Source: JAYPEY01 sp964519245 (GTDB lineage: Bacteria > Verrucomicrobiota > Verrucomicrobiia > Limisphaerales > JAYPEY01). Taken from it: DNA of 64,000 bases. The notes below the pieces were generated by a model. The model was not told the DNA's origin, made no database searches, and saw nothing but the letters and a program-made list of their open reading frames with translations. Of this stretch, positions 36,871-51,257 are shown in pieces (position 1 is the stretch's first letter; every line of letters starts with the position of its first letter). Location: contig CAZFLK010000004.1 in the NCBI GenBank assembly GCA_964519245.1, positions 26,885 to 90,884 of the forward strand, given 5' to 3'. A program made the translations under genes and the position numbers.

Positions 36871-36926
36871 CAATGCCACAATATCGTTGAACGTGTCGCG
36901 CTGCGCGCGGCGTTCGTGGGGTTACA

Positions 36927-39900
36927 TCATTTCTCGCTGGTGCGGTAGAAGCGTTTGTCCTGGCCGGCCGCCTGCGTATCCTGGAAGGTGACAACGCCGT
37001 TCATCGTCTTGTTGGTCGCGACCGGCGTCCATGACTGGAGATCGGCTGACGCTTCCAGCACGTAGGTCACGCCCACCCGGCCGGCAACGCTGATCTGAAG
37101 CGGTTGACCAGGATCGGCCATGTCCATGGCCCCGGGCAGACTCAAGGTGACCTGGTTGTTGATGCCCACCAGCGTCGTCAGGTTCAGACTCCATCCGCCG
37201 GAGATGGCGCCGTGGTCGTGTCCCTGGTCGTCGTAAATATACAACTTCCACGTTCCGGCGGGATCCGTGCCCGTGAAAACGCCCAATGTCGTCCCATAGG
37301 GGCCGGCCGGCGCGTCGGCCGGGAAGACATCAATGCCCGAAGCTTCGGTGCTGTCGGTGACATTGGTCGGCTTGTAGGCTCCCGTGCTGATGCTCGGGGA
37401 ATGGCTGTCCGGCAAGGAAGCGGTGGCCTGATCATCAAAGGTCAGCGTCACGCCAGTCAAACCGACGCCGCCGCCCACATCCGACATCAACATGACATTG
37501 GCTCCGGTCGGCCCCACGAGGAGCATGTTGATGTCATCGGGGAACGAGTGGCTGAGATCGCTGACGGTGACCGTCGCCTTGACTATCTCACCCGCCAACA
37601 TGCCCATCGGCACCACGATCTCGGACGGATACGGCCCGGCGGGACCAAAGTTGCCGGCAATCGACTGATCGCCCGGGATATTGATTTCCATGGCGGATGC
37701 AAACACCGAATCCTCGTTCAAGCGGAAGCGAACGACAATCACGCCCAACTCGACCACTCCATCCCGCAACTCAAAGGTGGCGGCAATGGTCTCCCCGCGC
37801 TCGCCGTCAGCCAAAAACTCGAAGTTCTTTGTCTTGGCTCCATCGCTCTTGTTCAGGACGCCATAACTGGCGGTCGCACCGGTTCCCGACGGATTGTAAG
37901 GAGAGGCGTCGTCGACCGCCACGGGATTGGCAATGCCGCCGGAGGCCTGAAGCGTCACATTCAGGTCGGCGATCGGCGTGTTCAAAAGGTTGTCCAAGGC
38001 AATGCCGACGACCACGGTTTCCTGCGGGTCCACGGCATTGTTGGCCGGAACATTGCTCTCCGAAAGCAGGCTGACGTTGACGCCCACATTATTGGAACGC
38101 TCAAGAACGGCCGTGGTGACCATGGCGGCGTTGTTGGATGCGTCCGTGTCATTGGTGGTCGTTGCAACGGTGACCACGTTGTCGATGTCCGGCTGCGCCC
38201 CTGGCACGGGCGGGATATCAAGCGCAATGGTCACGACTACGTTGGTTCCTACCGGAAGCGCTCCGAGCGAACAGGTGACGACACCGCCGGCGAAGACGCA
38301 TTCCGGGGACGAATCGGCTGCGACAAACGTCCCCGCTTCGAGGACGTCGGTAAGTATCACATTTGCGGCCGTGGAAGGGCCGTTGTTGGTGACGCCGATC
38401 GTGTAGACAAGCCGCTCGCCCTCGATCACGCGAGAGGGCGTATTTGTGAGCGTCACCGCCACATCAGCCGCCTCGCTGACGGTGGTTGTCGCGGCGACCG
38501 CGGTATTGTTCGCGGCGTCGGGATCCATCAGCCCAGAGGTCACACTGCCCTGCGCGGCAAAGACGCCGGTGGCGGAGGCGCGCGCGGTTATGGTAATCGT
38601 GGCCGTCCCGCCACTGGCCAGCGTGCCGAGCGTCGCCGTCACCCTGCCGGAGTTCACCACGGTGGCAAGCCCCCGAGACGATTGTGCGGCAACGCTGCTC
38701 AAACCGGCCGGGAGGCTGCCATCGAAGAGAACCGAGGGCGCCGCCAGCGGGCCGTTGTTGGTCACGGTGAAAACAAACCTCAGATCGGAATCCAGCGTGA
38801 CAATGTTGCCGACGCCGGTGAGAGCCAGATCAGCCGCGCCGTTGACGGTGACGGTCGTGACGACAGAATTGTTCCGCGGGGCCGGGTCCGGCTGGTCCGC
38901 TGAAACTGTCGCGCCGTTGGTCAACGTGCCCGAGGCATTCGGCCGGATGGTGAGCGTGACGGACGCGGTCGCATCGCGAGCGATATCTCCCAGCGCCCAT
39001 GTGACCTTGCCGCCGGCTGCGACCCCGCCGCCGGATGCGGAGACAAAGGTTGTGTTGGCCGGCAACGTGTCTTCCAGAATGACGTTGGTCGCGGTCTCCG
39101 GTCCCAGGTTGACGACGTCGAGCGTGTAAGTCAGATCCGCCCCCACTGTGACGGCGTTGGTGGACGGAACGACGCTCAGGCCAAGGTTGGCCGGGGGATC
39201 AACGGCGAACACCGTGCTGATATCGAGGCTCCAACCGCCAGCGATACTGCCGGTGTCGAGGCGGGAGTCATCCACCACAAACAGGGACCACGTGCCATTC
39301 GGATCACTGCCGTTGAAATCACTCAGCCGGTCGCCAAAAGTCCCGCTCGGGGCCGGGCTGGGGAACTCGTCCGGAGCCTCGTCCCGCGTCGTGTAGTTGG
39401 CGGGGCGATACGTTCCGGCCGTCAGCGGCCCGCCATCCGGCAGCGCCAGGGCGGCCTGATCGTCGATCGTGAGAGTCAGGTTGAGGATGTCGTCGCCGCC
39501 GCCCACATCCGACATGACGATAACGCCTTGTCCGGTGGGCCCGACCAGCAGGATATCCACATCATCCGGGAAACTGTGGGTGAAGTTGCTCAACGTCAGG
39601 GCGACGTTGTTCACGTAACCGACCGCGCCGCTGATGTCCACAGACGCGGGATAAGGCAACGCCTCCCCTTTCTCGATGATTGCGATCGTCGCGCTGTTGG
39701 TTCCCGCCGCGGCGCTGCCGAGCACGAACGGGAAGACCACGGTGTTGTCTGTCCGCACATTGCCGCCCTCGGAGATCTGCAGCATGACATTGATCACCTC
39801 GCCGGCCGCGCCATTGGCCGTGAACTGGAAATCGCGTCCCACCGGCGCATTGCCAACAGCCATGGCTCCGTAGTTCTGAGTTGTCGTGCCGCTCGGGGTG

Positions 39901-42900
39901 ATGTTGGCGTTGGGCACCAAGGTCGCCTCAATGTCGCCGGCGGTGGGAAGGTTGCCGGCGTTTCGCAGATTCAAGGTCAGGCTGACCAACTCGCCCGGGT
40001 CAATGGCTCCATTGGCCGGAGCCTTGCTTTCCGAAACGATTTGGGCGCCGGCAGGCGCCATGAAGGATTGATCGTCGCGAATCGTGGTAACCAAGGTGAC
40101 CGCATTGTTGGAGAGATCCGGATCGGTGGCTCCGCTGCCGTTTTGGAATTCCAATGCCGAGACGCCTGCGGTGTTGGCCACGGTTCCCGCCGCGTTCGGC
40201 GCGGTGACATCGAAACTCACGGTCTGGCTGCCGCCGTTGGTGATCTGACCCAGGTCGAAGCTGACAAAACCGGCGACATTCAGATCGCCGGGAATCGAAA
40301 GACTGCCCGGATCAAGCGTGACTTCGGCCGGCAATTGATCCACCAGCGAGACGCCGTTCAATGTGGCGGGACCCGCATTGGTGACAATGATGGTGTAAGT
40401 GTATTTCTGCCCCTTGTAGATGGGATCCGCGGTCGCCATCTTCAACACGGCGAGGTCGGCGCTGGTGTCATCGTCAGCGATGATGACCGGGATGGCCGTG
40501 TTGCCAACGAAGGTGGTTGAAGCGTCCGGACTTTCCACAATCAGCGACAACTCCTCGTCGCCTTCGATCAGCGTGTCGGGCAGGATATCGAGGACGACCG
40601 TCTTGTTGGTCTCCCCGGGGTTGAAGGTCAGGACGGCGCTGAGCTCCGTGTAGTCAAATCCGGCGGCAGCGGCGGTGGCAGGCGTTGTTCCGTCCTGCGT
40701 CCGCACCAGCGCGCTGACGGTCTCGTTCGTTCTGGTCAGGCGGCCTATATTCAGAGTGATGTTGGTCGCGCTCTCGCTGACCGTGTAGGTCGGGGCTCCA
40801 AAGCCGAGTTCGATGTCGTTGTCGACAATGGTGAGACTGGACATGGCGAGCCCCAAGGCCAAGCCCGGCTGGAGCCGCGCCAGGTTTAGAATGGTTTGTC
40901 CGCTGAACATGGTAAAATTGCCACCGACGATTAACTGTTCGTCCACTTGGAGGGTGAAATCAAATACAGGCCCGTCAAATCCCCAGCACGGCTCGAAATT
41001 GGTGTCGCGCGCGCCGTCAAAATTCAGTCGCTCGATCCGGTTGCGGTTGACGCCATTGAAGCTTCTGAAGTTGCCGCCAACAAGAATCTTTTGGTCGAGA
41101 ACATTCGTGGCGGGCGTAATCGCCAAGGCAAGAACGGAGGTCTGGAATCCGTTCAATGTGTCGGCGCCGGAGCCAATGTTGAAGGTATTGTCCAAGGCCC
41201 CGTTGGGCAGGAGTCGGGCAACGCCATTGTAAGCGGCATTGGCAATATTGTTGAAGCTGCCGCCCAGAACGATGCGCCCGTCCAGCATGTCATCCAGCGC
41301 GAACGCGGAACCGCCCCGGATTCCCTGGAACGGACCGCCTATGACGCCCCCTGACTGGAAGTTGGTGTCCAAATTCCCGTTCTGAAGCAGGCGAGCATAG
41401 CCCACCACATTGTTGGTGCCGCCATAGGAGGTAAATCCGCCGGCGATCACGGCTCCGAAGTCCAAGGCGCCACTGTTCTCCAACACTCGCGTGTGGGGGA
41501 GCACGGCAAAGACCGGGCCATTCGCCCCGGTCTGCGTGTTCAGACCGCCATTCAGGGTGCCGTTCGCATTCAAGAGCGCCACGCGTTGAGCATCGGTCCC
41601 GTCAAATTGCGTGAAATCACCGCCGATGAGGAGACGCCCGTCCACGGTGCGATGCTCAATACTGCGGATCGTGCCATTGGCGCCGGTTCCCGCCATGTAG
41701 TTCGTGTCAATCGTGCCGCTGGGCAACAAACGGACTATGCGATTATGGGTGTTGGTGTTGAAGCTGGTGAAGGAACCGGCCAGCACGATGTTCTGATCGG
41801 GCTGCACATAAATATCGAGAATTTGTCCGTTGGCCCCGAATCCCGGATTGAAGGTCAAATCCAATTCCCCGTTGGCAAGCACACGGACAATTCCACGCAC
41901 CGGAGTTGAACCGTTGCTGTCAACCCAGGTATTGAACGCGCCCGCGACCAGAATTCGACCATCCTGCTGAACTTCGGATGCAAGCACCGGTCCATTGGGC
42001 CCGCGGAACCCGCCGCCCAAGGGATCGAAGCCGACGTTGAAATTGGTGTTCAGTTCACCAAACGGAGCAAATCCGGAAAGCAAGGCTCCTTGCGCGCCCA
42101 ACAGGGTCAGATTCACCGTTTCGTCGCCCTCCACCAAGGCCGGAACTTCATCGACGATGGGCACATTGACGAACTGTTCCGTTTCGCCGTCCGCAAAGGT
42201 AACCGGCTGTTCCACATGTGTGAAGTCGAGGCCGGCTGTCGCCGTGCCGTTCGTGGTCGCAAAGTTGGCGCTGGCAACGCCGTTGGCGCCATGCACACGC
42301 TCGATCCGGATCCTGGCCTCCCCCGCGTTCTCGTTGGTGGCATACGAAACACTGTCGAACCGGATGAAGCCCGGGCTGAACTCGTTGTCCACAATCCGCA
42401 ATTCCGCATTGCGCTGACTCAGGATGGCGTTCCCGACCAGGTTGGAGAGCGTCAGATTGACGGTCTCAGTCCGTTCGATTTTTGTGTCGTCGAACAAACC
42501 AACCTGGAAGGTTGCCGTCCGCTGACCGTTCGAGAAGCTGAGCGTCCCATTGGTCGCGATGTAGTCGACAATCACATTCGCGGTTCCGTCGCTGACCGCG
42601 AAGTCAACAGTCAACGGCTCAATGGCGCCGCCGGCACGCACCACCGAGATCGTCGCGTTGGTCTCATTTTCAGTCACCGCGAAGAAGGCGGACTCAAATC
42701 CGACCACGCCATCGTTGTCGAGAATCGTAAGAACCGAGGCGCTTGGTTCAATCAGGAGGTTCGGATCCGCGGCAAAAACGCCCATGCCGTTCTCTTGCTG
42801 GGAATTGGATAGCGAGAGGTTGACCGTCTTGTCGCCAAACGGGTTGCTGTTGTCGATCACCGGAATGACAATGTTCTTGAGGGTCTCGCCCTCTTCGAAC

Positions 42901-45900
42901 ACCAGTGTTCCCGAGACACCGGTATAATTCACCGACTCCAGGGCGGAGCCGTTCGAGGTGGCATAGTCCACGGAAATTCTGCCCGTCAGGCCCCGGGTCC
43001 GAATGATGGCGACTTCCGCGAAAACGGCGTTCTCAGCGACGGTATAGGCGGCCGACGCAAAATTGAGATTGCCCGGGCCGATGTTCTCCCCCCCGTGCAG
43101 TCTCGCGATCCGATTGTGAGCAATGCCATCCACGGTTGAAAAGCCACCGCCAATGACCACCGTGCCGTCGCCCTGAATCAGCGATGTGGTGACAATGCCG
43201 TCGACTCCGCGGCCGATGTTGAAGGTCGAGTCCAGGGAGCCATCCTGATTCAACCGGACAATCCGATTCAAGTTGGTGACCGAACCAACGGAATTGAATC
43301 CGCCGCCGATGAAGATGCGTTCCGTGTCGTCGCGGGAGGCGTCGACGGCAACCGTATGAACCAGACCATTGGGTCCACCGGCGGTGTCAAAGTTTGCCGC
43401 GAGGGAACCGTCCGAGTTCAGGAGCGCCACGCCGGCCATCCGGGTTTCCCCGTTGACTGCAGTGAATTCACCGCCCAGCACGACCGAGCCGTCGTCGCCG
43501 AGAAAGTCGATCGAGTAAACAGAGCCGTTCGCGCCGGTTCCGGGATTGAAGGTCTTGTCGACCGAGCCGTCGGTCCGCAAACGGACAATTGAACCCGCCG
43601 CCACCCCATCAAACTCCGTGAAATCGCCGCCCACCACGACAAAGCCGGCGGCATCCACCGCCAAGGTCCGGACGATGTTGTTGGCTCCATAGCCCGGGTT
43701 GAAGGAGAGATCCAACGAACCGTCATCATTCAGGCGGGCAATGTGATTCCGCTCCACCCCGTCGACCAGGGTGAAATCGCCGCCGATCACGATTCGACCG
43801 TCATTCTGCGCCAGCACGGCGTGCACAAAACCGTTGGGTCCGGTTCCGGTGTCAAAGGTGGGGTCGATGGATCCGTTCTCATTCAGTCGCGCGATGTTGA
43901 AACGGTTGGTTCCGCCAATCTGGTCGAATCGACCGCCGATGATCACCTTGCCGATATGCACGCCGTTCGTGACCAAACTGACAGAACGGACAGTGGCGTT
44001 CGTGCCGTCATAGGTGATGCCGCCCGCGTCGAAGAGCGTGTCCAAAGTCCCGTCCATGTTCAATCGCGCAACATTGGCGCGACTGATTCCGTTGAAGGAC
44101 TGGAAGTCGCCGCCGATCGTCAGTTTGCCCGTCGGGGCAAACTCGGCGACAGAGTAGACGGTCGCATCCGCGCCGATGGTCTGAGCGAAGGAATCGTCTT
44201 GAGACCCAGCGGCGGCCTCATTGTCGATCAGGACCAGCGTCGCCGATGTCTGCCCGATCGCAGCGCCGCCAGTGGCGGCCGACAGGGCAAGGTTGACGGT
44301 GAAGAATCCTTCGCGGGCCGGGTTGTGGGAGATCGGCACATCGAAGGTGAGTTCGTCTTGTTGATCGGCGAAGTTCAAGGTTCCCGAGACATCCGTGTAA
44401 TCCTCACCCGGTGTCGCAGTGCCGGCCGAAGTGGCGAAATCGACGCTGACCGCACCAAACACGCCGTTGGTTCGCACGACGGTGATGGTGGCGACACCCG
44501 CGGTCTCGTTGACGTTGAAGCGCGCCTCGGAGAAGGCGAACACACCGTTCAGGTCGTCGTCATTCTCGGTGATGTTCACCTGCATGGTCGGATTGGCCCC
44601 CAACGAAGATCCGCGTGTCGGGTTCGACAAGGTGAGAAACAGGGTTTCGTCGCCTTCAAACAGGCGAGGATTCTCATCGAAAATGGTCAGGGGGTGTTCC
44701 ATCTGCGTCTCGCCCTCGAGGAACTCAAAGGTGATGGGAGCGAAGTCCTGGTAATCCAAGCCGGGCGTCGCCGTTCCCGGAACGATCGCAAGATCCACTT
44801 TCACGTCACGGGTTGTCCCACCGGTGCGGTTGATTTTCACCATGTGTGTCCCAACGCCCTCATCCAGGTCAAGTGCAACAAACTCGAAGGAGAAGGCTCC
44901 GTGGAGGAAACCGTCGTTGTTCAGGATCTCAAGGTTCGCGGTGTTGCGACCGCCGAGAACAGCCCCGCCCCGCGGATTCGAAAGCAGCAGCACCACGTTC
45001 TCCGTTTTCTCTTCCGCTTCCATCTCGTTCCCATTGACCTCCACCACGAACGTCCGATTCGTGACGCCATCGGCAAAGGTGAGAACTCCGGAAGTGGCGG
45101 TATAATCCTTGTCCGGACCTGCGATCGCCAATCCATCACGGGTGGCGTAATCGACCGAAATCGTGCCTGTGACGCCATTGGTGCGCAGCACGGTGATCTC
45201 GATGCTCCCGCCATTCTCATCGATGGTGTACTTCGACGCGGAGAAATTGAGTTCTCCAGTCCTGAGATCATCATCGACAATGACCAGCGGGACGGACGCG
45301 CGGTCGGGATCGATGGTGGTGGCCCCCTGTTCGTTCATCAGAAGCAGGGTCAAGGCCTCTTCACCCTCGACCAACTGGTCGTCCAAGAGCGGCACGCCAA
45401 AGGATTTTCGAACCTCTCCCGCGGCAAACGAAAGCGTGTTGGTCACGGGCGTATAATCAACGCCGGAGGTCGCGGTTCCCTCCACAGTGATGAAGCCCAC
45501 GCTGGCGGGGCCGGTCGCTCCCCCGACACGTTCAACCGTGATGACCGCAACGCCTTCGCCCTCAGCCAGGCTGAACGAGTTGGCGGCAAAGCCAATCAGG
45601 CTGTCGTCTTCGGAAATCGTCACCGTCGCGGTCGCATCCGGACCGAGCAAGGCCGGATCAGGAGCCATCACACCCTGTCTGGGATCGGTCAGGCGCAGGA
45701 GAATCGTCTTGTCGAACGGATCTCCAATCGTGTCGTCAATCAACGGGATAGAAAGCGTTTGCAGCGACTCACCATGGGGAAAGGTGATGGTCGTGGTGCC
45801 GAGCGCCGTAAAATCGGTTCCGTTGACCGCGGTCCCTCCGTCGATGGTGACGCCCACATTGAGCTCGCCTTCAAGTCCGCGGGAACGAATCACAGTGATT

Positions 45901-48900
45901 TCCACGGAGGCCGCGTTCTCAGTCACCACGATGTCGGTGTGTAGGAAGTCCAATTCCCCGAAGCGCTCCTGCGGGCCGTCATTGGCTCCGCCGATGATGC
46001 GGGCCACGTACGGACGGGCGACCCGGTTGAACTCCGTAAAACCGCCACCGATGACCAAGCGACCGTCTTTCTGAACCGAGACGCTGGCAATGAAGTTGTT
46101 GGCGCCGGTGCCAAAGTTGATATACGGATCGAGAGAGCCATCCGGATTCAAGCGAACGATGCGGTTTGCGGTGACTCCGTCGAAGGTCGTGAAATCGCCT
46201 ACCGCCACAACCTTGCCGTCCTCCTGCAAGGCAAGATCCAGCGCGGTGTTGTCAACGCCCGCTCCCGGATCGAACGTCAGATCCACGGAGCCATCCGCGT
46301 TTAAGCGCGCGATTCCCGAACGGGGAACCCCGTTCACATGCGAGAAAACACCGCCGATCACGATCTTCCCGTCGGTGGGCTGGATAGCCACCGCATGCAC
46401 GGCTCCATTCGTCACCCCGGCATTCAAGGCAAGCCGAAACGCCTCATCAATGGAGCCGTCCGAAAGGTTGAGACGGGCAACACGATTGACCGTTCGGCCA
46501 TCCAGGTTGACGAAGTCGCCAACCACGACCACCTTGCCTGAGTGTGCGCCATTCGTATGGATTGCAACCCCGCGGATGCGTGCGTCGGCGCCGGTTCCCG
46601 GATTGAAGCTTTGCTCCAGAAAACCATCGGGACGAATCAGGGCCACGCGATTGCGCCCCACACCGTTGTAGGTGGTAAACTCCCCGACGACCACCGCCGT
46701 GCCATTGGTGTTCAAGGCAATGTCCAGAACAGGGTTGTCTGTCCCGGCGCCAGGATTGAAGGTTGTGTCGACGCTCCCGTCTTTCATCACCCGGACAATT
46801 CCCGAACGATTGGTGGCGGAGTAGCGATCGAAACCGCCGACAAAGATGATGCGTCCGTCGGGTTGCAGGGCCATGCCGTTCACCACCCCATTCGCCCCCT
46901 CGCCGGGATCGAATCCCGTGTCGACGGCGCCGGACAGATCCAACCGGGCGACCTTTGAAAGGAAGGTGCCATTGACCGAATCGAAGGCGCCGCCAAGAAG
47001 AATACGACGGTCGTCTTGAATCTCGGTCGCGAAGACGAAGTTATCCGGTCCCAACCCGCTATCGAAAAAGGTGTCGTCGGAACCCGCCGGGCGGTGAAGT
47101 GAGTCGGTGTCGACAATGGTGAGCGTGGCGGACAAGGGATCCCCCGGAGTTGCTTTGTCCAGGTTGTTCAACACCAGGGAGATGGTCTCCTCCGGCTCAA
47201 CCAACACGTCCGAAGCGATATTGATCTCGATGCTCTGTTGGGTGATGCCGCCCGGGAAGGTGACGGTTGCCATGGCGATGCCTTGGTAGTCCGAGCCGAC
47301 CGAAGCGGTGTCGTTGAAGGGGTCGCCAATGGAAATGGAGGCCGAGACTTCCTCGGCGGATCCGCCGACGCGCACGACCGTAATGACCGCCTTTCCGGCG
47401 TCCTCGTTCACAAAGAAATCCGTGGAAAGGAACTGCAACGAGCCGTAAAAATCGTCGTTCGCGATCTCAATCACGCCGCGTCCATCCACGCCGATTGACG
47501 CGCCCTGACTGACGCTGACAATCTCCAGATCGACCACAACATCGCCGTTGATGGCGGTGTCGTCGAGGATCGGAATATCGACTGTTTTCTCGGTTTCGCC
47601 ATTGGCGAAGGTAATGGTTTCCAACACGCCCACGTAGTCGACGCCGCTGAATGCCGTATTGTCGACGGTGCGGAATACGACGTCCACCGCGCCGCGTTCG
47701 CCGCTGGTGCGCTTCAACGTGACGGTGGCGACGCCGGAGGATTCGGTGACGCTGTAGGTGTTGGTGGAGAGCGAGATGGTGCCGGTGCCGAAATCGTCGT
47801 CGAGGATCGTCACCGTGGCAAAGGTGCGGGAGCCGAGCGTGGCGCCGCCGTTCGGATTATCCAGGATCATGTGGATCGTCTGGTCAAATTCGCGCTCCGT
47901 GTCACTGATGATGGGAATGCGGAAAACCCGACTGGTCTGCCCCGGCCCAAATGAGAGGGTGTTTGTCACGCCCACATAATCCAGGCCCACATCCGCGCTT
48001 CCGCCCGGGATCGTGGAATACTGAACCGAGACATTGCCGACGCCGCCATCGGTGCGATTGACCGTGATCACCGCCTCCCCGGCGGCCTCATCGATGAAAT
48101 AGTTCGTCACCGAGAAATCGAAGACGCCGAAGGCGAAATCATTGTCAAACAGCGTCACCTTCGCGGAGCCCTGGCTGGCGACAGCCACGCCGATCGCGAC
48201 ATTGGTCGGGGTCAGAACCGACTGGATGTTGAAGACGCTGTTGTCCGGCAGCAACAAGGAGGAGACCGGGTTCTCCAGCACGATATCGAAAGTCTCATCG
48301 CCCTCGACCAAGGGATCGTCGAGGATGGGAACCGAGAACAGCTTGTTGGTGAGGTCGGAGGAGCCGAACATCTGCAACCCTTGGAAACCATGACGGGCCA
48401 CCCAGGTACGGGTGTCGACAAGGCCCTGGTAGTCCGCGCCCGAAGTGGCCGTTTCATCGATCGTCCGCATCGTGATTGTGGCCGTGGCCAGGCGACCGTT
48501 GGTTCGGGTCACCTGCATCACAACATTGGTGCCATTCTCGTCTTCGGAGTAGGATGTCCGGACAAAGCCAAGGTTGCCCGGTCCGCCATGCTCGCCAAAA
48601 TGGTTTTCGGTGTTGCCGCCATGAACGCGGGCGAAATTTCGCCGGGTGCGCAAGCCCCAGCGCGTGCCGCCGGTGCCGCCCAACTGTCTCGGACGCACAA
48701 ACCCGGTTCCCGCGAACTGGTGATCCAGCGGGTCGTCCACTGCGTTCAATCCGTCGTCCGGCCAAGTGACGCCGAGCGGCGTTCCGATGAACTGCCGACC
48801 GCCGACCTCAATGCCATGGCCCAGCCGACCATGGGTTCCGCCGACCTCGGTGAACGAGCCGCCGATCACCACGTTGCCGTCCGGCTGGATGGCCAGGTCG

Positions 48901-51253
48901 TTGATGTGACTGCGAATGATGGGACTGTTGTTGGTCACACCGGCCTGCTGGTTGTAAGCCGTGTCCATGAAGCTGGTGTCCAGCGCGCCATCCTGGAAGA
49001 TTCGGGCGAGGTTGGTCCTCGCGACCTGGTTGAAGCTATGGAAAATACCGCCGAGGATGAAACGCCCGTCGGGCTGCTGCTCCACGGAAAAAACCGTATC
49101 GTCAAAGCCGCGCCCCACCGAGAAGCTCTCATCGAGCGTTCCGTCCGAATTCAAGCGCGCAATGCCATTGCGGCTGCGGAAGTCGACAGTGTTGAAGGCT
49201 CCAACAATGACCGGCTTCTCAATGCCCTTCGGCACAATGGACAAACTGTATTGCCACAGCGTGCTGAACAGTCCGGACCCCTCGTTCATCACAATTTCGA
49301 CCTCGGTTGAATTGCCGGGACCGAACGGGACTTCAACCGTCCCGATACCATTGGTCAGGCCGGTCGCGAAGATCTGCTGGTTATCGTAATAAATCGTCAG
49401 GGAATCCGGCACGGTGAGAAAGTCGTAGTTGACTATCACCGTGCCCTCGTTGGCTCCGGTATCCGTGGTAAAGCGATCCTCGGCCGGCCCGCCGGACGCC
49501 GTTCGGTCGACGGTCAACGTCGCCCCACGGGAATCCAGCTCCAGATCATAGACGACGTCGTCGACGCCGGCGCCCGGATCAAAGGAAAGATCCAGTGTGC
49601 CGTTGGGGTTGATTCGCGCGACACGGTTGCGGGCCGTGCCGTTGTAGGAGGTAAAGTCGCCGGCAATGACGATCTTGCCGTCGATCTGTGCCTTGATGGC
49701 GTAGACCGGCCCATTCGGGCCGGTCCCGGTCTCGAACGAGGCGTCCAGGGCGCCGTCCGGATTGAGTCGGGCAAGGTAGTTGCGATTGGTGCTGTTCACC
49801 TCGGTGAACTCGCCGCCGATCATGATCTTGCCGCGCGCGACGCCATTGGTGACGACTTCAGCCACCCGTGTGATCCCATTGAATCCGGTTCCGGGGTTGA
49901 AGGTCGTATCGACCGACCCGTCCGTGTTCAGACGCACGACGCCCTCACGCGAGAATCCATTAAATGAAGTGAATCCGCCAACCAGGATGATCTTCTCATC
50001 GGGTTGCAAGGCGATGTCGTCCACGAAACCATCCGCCCCGGTGCCGGGAGAAAAGTCAGGATGCAGAGATCCGTCCGTTGACAATTTGGCGAGTCGGTTG
50101 CGACTGACCTGGTTCACCGAGGTGAAATCACCGCCGATCAGGATGGCCCGGCGACGGAAGAACTCAGTGACGTAGAACGGCACGGCGCTTTGCTCGCCAT
50201 GCGAGGTGAAGTTGATCGGCACCGCCGGGCCGCCGCCCGGGCCAATCAGCGAGGTCGTCAACTGAAAATGGTCGTTGGCCGCGTTGATGACGAACAGGTT
50301 GGCGCCACTCGCCACAATCTGTTGCAACCCGTTCGGCAGCCCGAAGGAGAAATTGACCGTGCTGCTGGATCCGATGCTGACCTGCGTCCCGTTGGCAAAT
50401 CCATGGTTGTCGATGAAAATACGGTTGGGCAGGAAGTTCGTGGTGTTCAGCGTGACGTCATTGGTGGAGAAGGACTTCTGATTCAGGATTACCGTCTCAT
50501 TGTACTCATGCACCGCGTGGACCGGTCCGTTGGCTCCCGGATTGGGATTATCATCGTTGTAAGGGGGATCTGCGTTGAACTCCAGATCGTTCGCGCCCGC
50601 CGGCGGATCGTCCATCTCAATGGTAATCGTCGCAACGTCATCGGAACCAGCCAGCGATGGGTTGATTGCCGACGGTCGCAGGCGAACGATGATGTCCTCA
50701 TTGAACTCAACGTCGTCGTCGTCGATGATGGTAATGGCATGCAGCGCCGTTCCGCTGGGTCCGTAGTTGAATGCTTGGGAAACCGGCACGTAGTCCAGAC
50801 CCGGTTGAGCCAACTCGGAAGAACCCTGGATATAGCCGCGATTCATCATGTAGGCGACGTTGCCAGCAGACGGAGCAAACGTCTCAAAGAAATAGGCCGC
50901 GTTTGCGGGACCATGACTCCGAATCAGAATCGTGTTCTGATCGCCCGAATCGCGAGGAAGGAAGATTGTTCGGGCATGCTCGTTGGTGCGATAATTGGTA
51001 TGGGTGAATTGACCTACAGCAGAACCCGGTCCGTAGAGCCCGAAGGGAGCCAACGTTCCCAAGTTGGTGCTGGTGGTCGAATTGCCCTGTGCCAACGCGG
51101 CCGCCGCCGATCCCAAGAGGCACAATCCCACCAACGCCTTCGCCAAAAGGCCATTTCTTTTCAACAGGTTCCGCATTTTCAAATTCATCGCAACTGGAAC
51201 TTCGTTGTCGCTTGAACCGGCTCGCTTCATTTCGTGTGTTGTGGGCCAGTTTT

Positions 51254-51257
<4 letters not shown>
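36927..51257 (-). CDS. 4776-aa secreted Calx-beta / delta-60 propeller protein
   Basis: A giant exported protein with a long signal peptide (about 58 residues, cut after ALA; hydrophobic core LLAKALVGLCLLGSAAAALA). It contains four blocks of delta-60 (DUF5122) repeats, seven per block, alternating with runs of Calx-beta domains (four, five, three, one, plus one at the N-terminus). The tail has several DUF11 domains, two CARDB-like segments, two P-domains (DVDILLVGPTG; INMLLVGPTG) and the terminal VLEASADLQSW...RFYR module. One block carries an extra inserted module (about 49228-49520). The start ATG 51257 overlaps the upstream stop and has a Shine-Dalgarno five bases before it. Protein families and architecture are visible; an adhesive, calcium-stabilised cell-surface role is inferred. 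Confidence 0.9.
40845..42065 (-). repeat. Delta-60 repeat block 4 of the 4776-aa protein (7 repeats)
   Basis: Seven copies of the 'DGRILVGG.F...NG..RNRIARLN.DG.LD..F' unit, counted by the hydrophobic-GG/AG-x-F signature. The block appears to interrupt the last hairpin of a Calx-beta domain: the strand before it is LTLLGAQGALLSGF and the closing strand MSSLTIVDND follows it. Confidence 0.8.
43085..44205 (-). repeat. Delta-60 repeat block 3 of the 4776-aa protein (7 repeats)
   Basis: Seven repeats, beginning after a complete Calx-beta ending TLVLIDNEA and finishing at RLHGGEN. Spacing is about 50-60 residues per repeat. Confidence 0.8.
45985..47095 (-). repeat. Delta-60 repeat block 2 of the 4776-aa protein (7 repeats)
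   Basis: Seven repeats, starting with AGSDDTFFDSGLG directly after a Calx-beta LTIVDTD strand and ending at ARIIGGAND, immediately followed by the next Calx-beta. Confidence 0.8.
48780..50160 (-). repeat. Delta-60 repeat block 1 of the 4776-aa protein (7 repeats, with insert)
   Basis: Seven repeats in the N-terminal part. A module of about 95 residues (49228-49520) is inserted between repeats four and five, after LELDSRG. Confidence 0.78.
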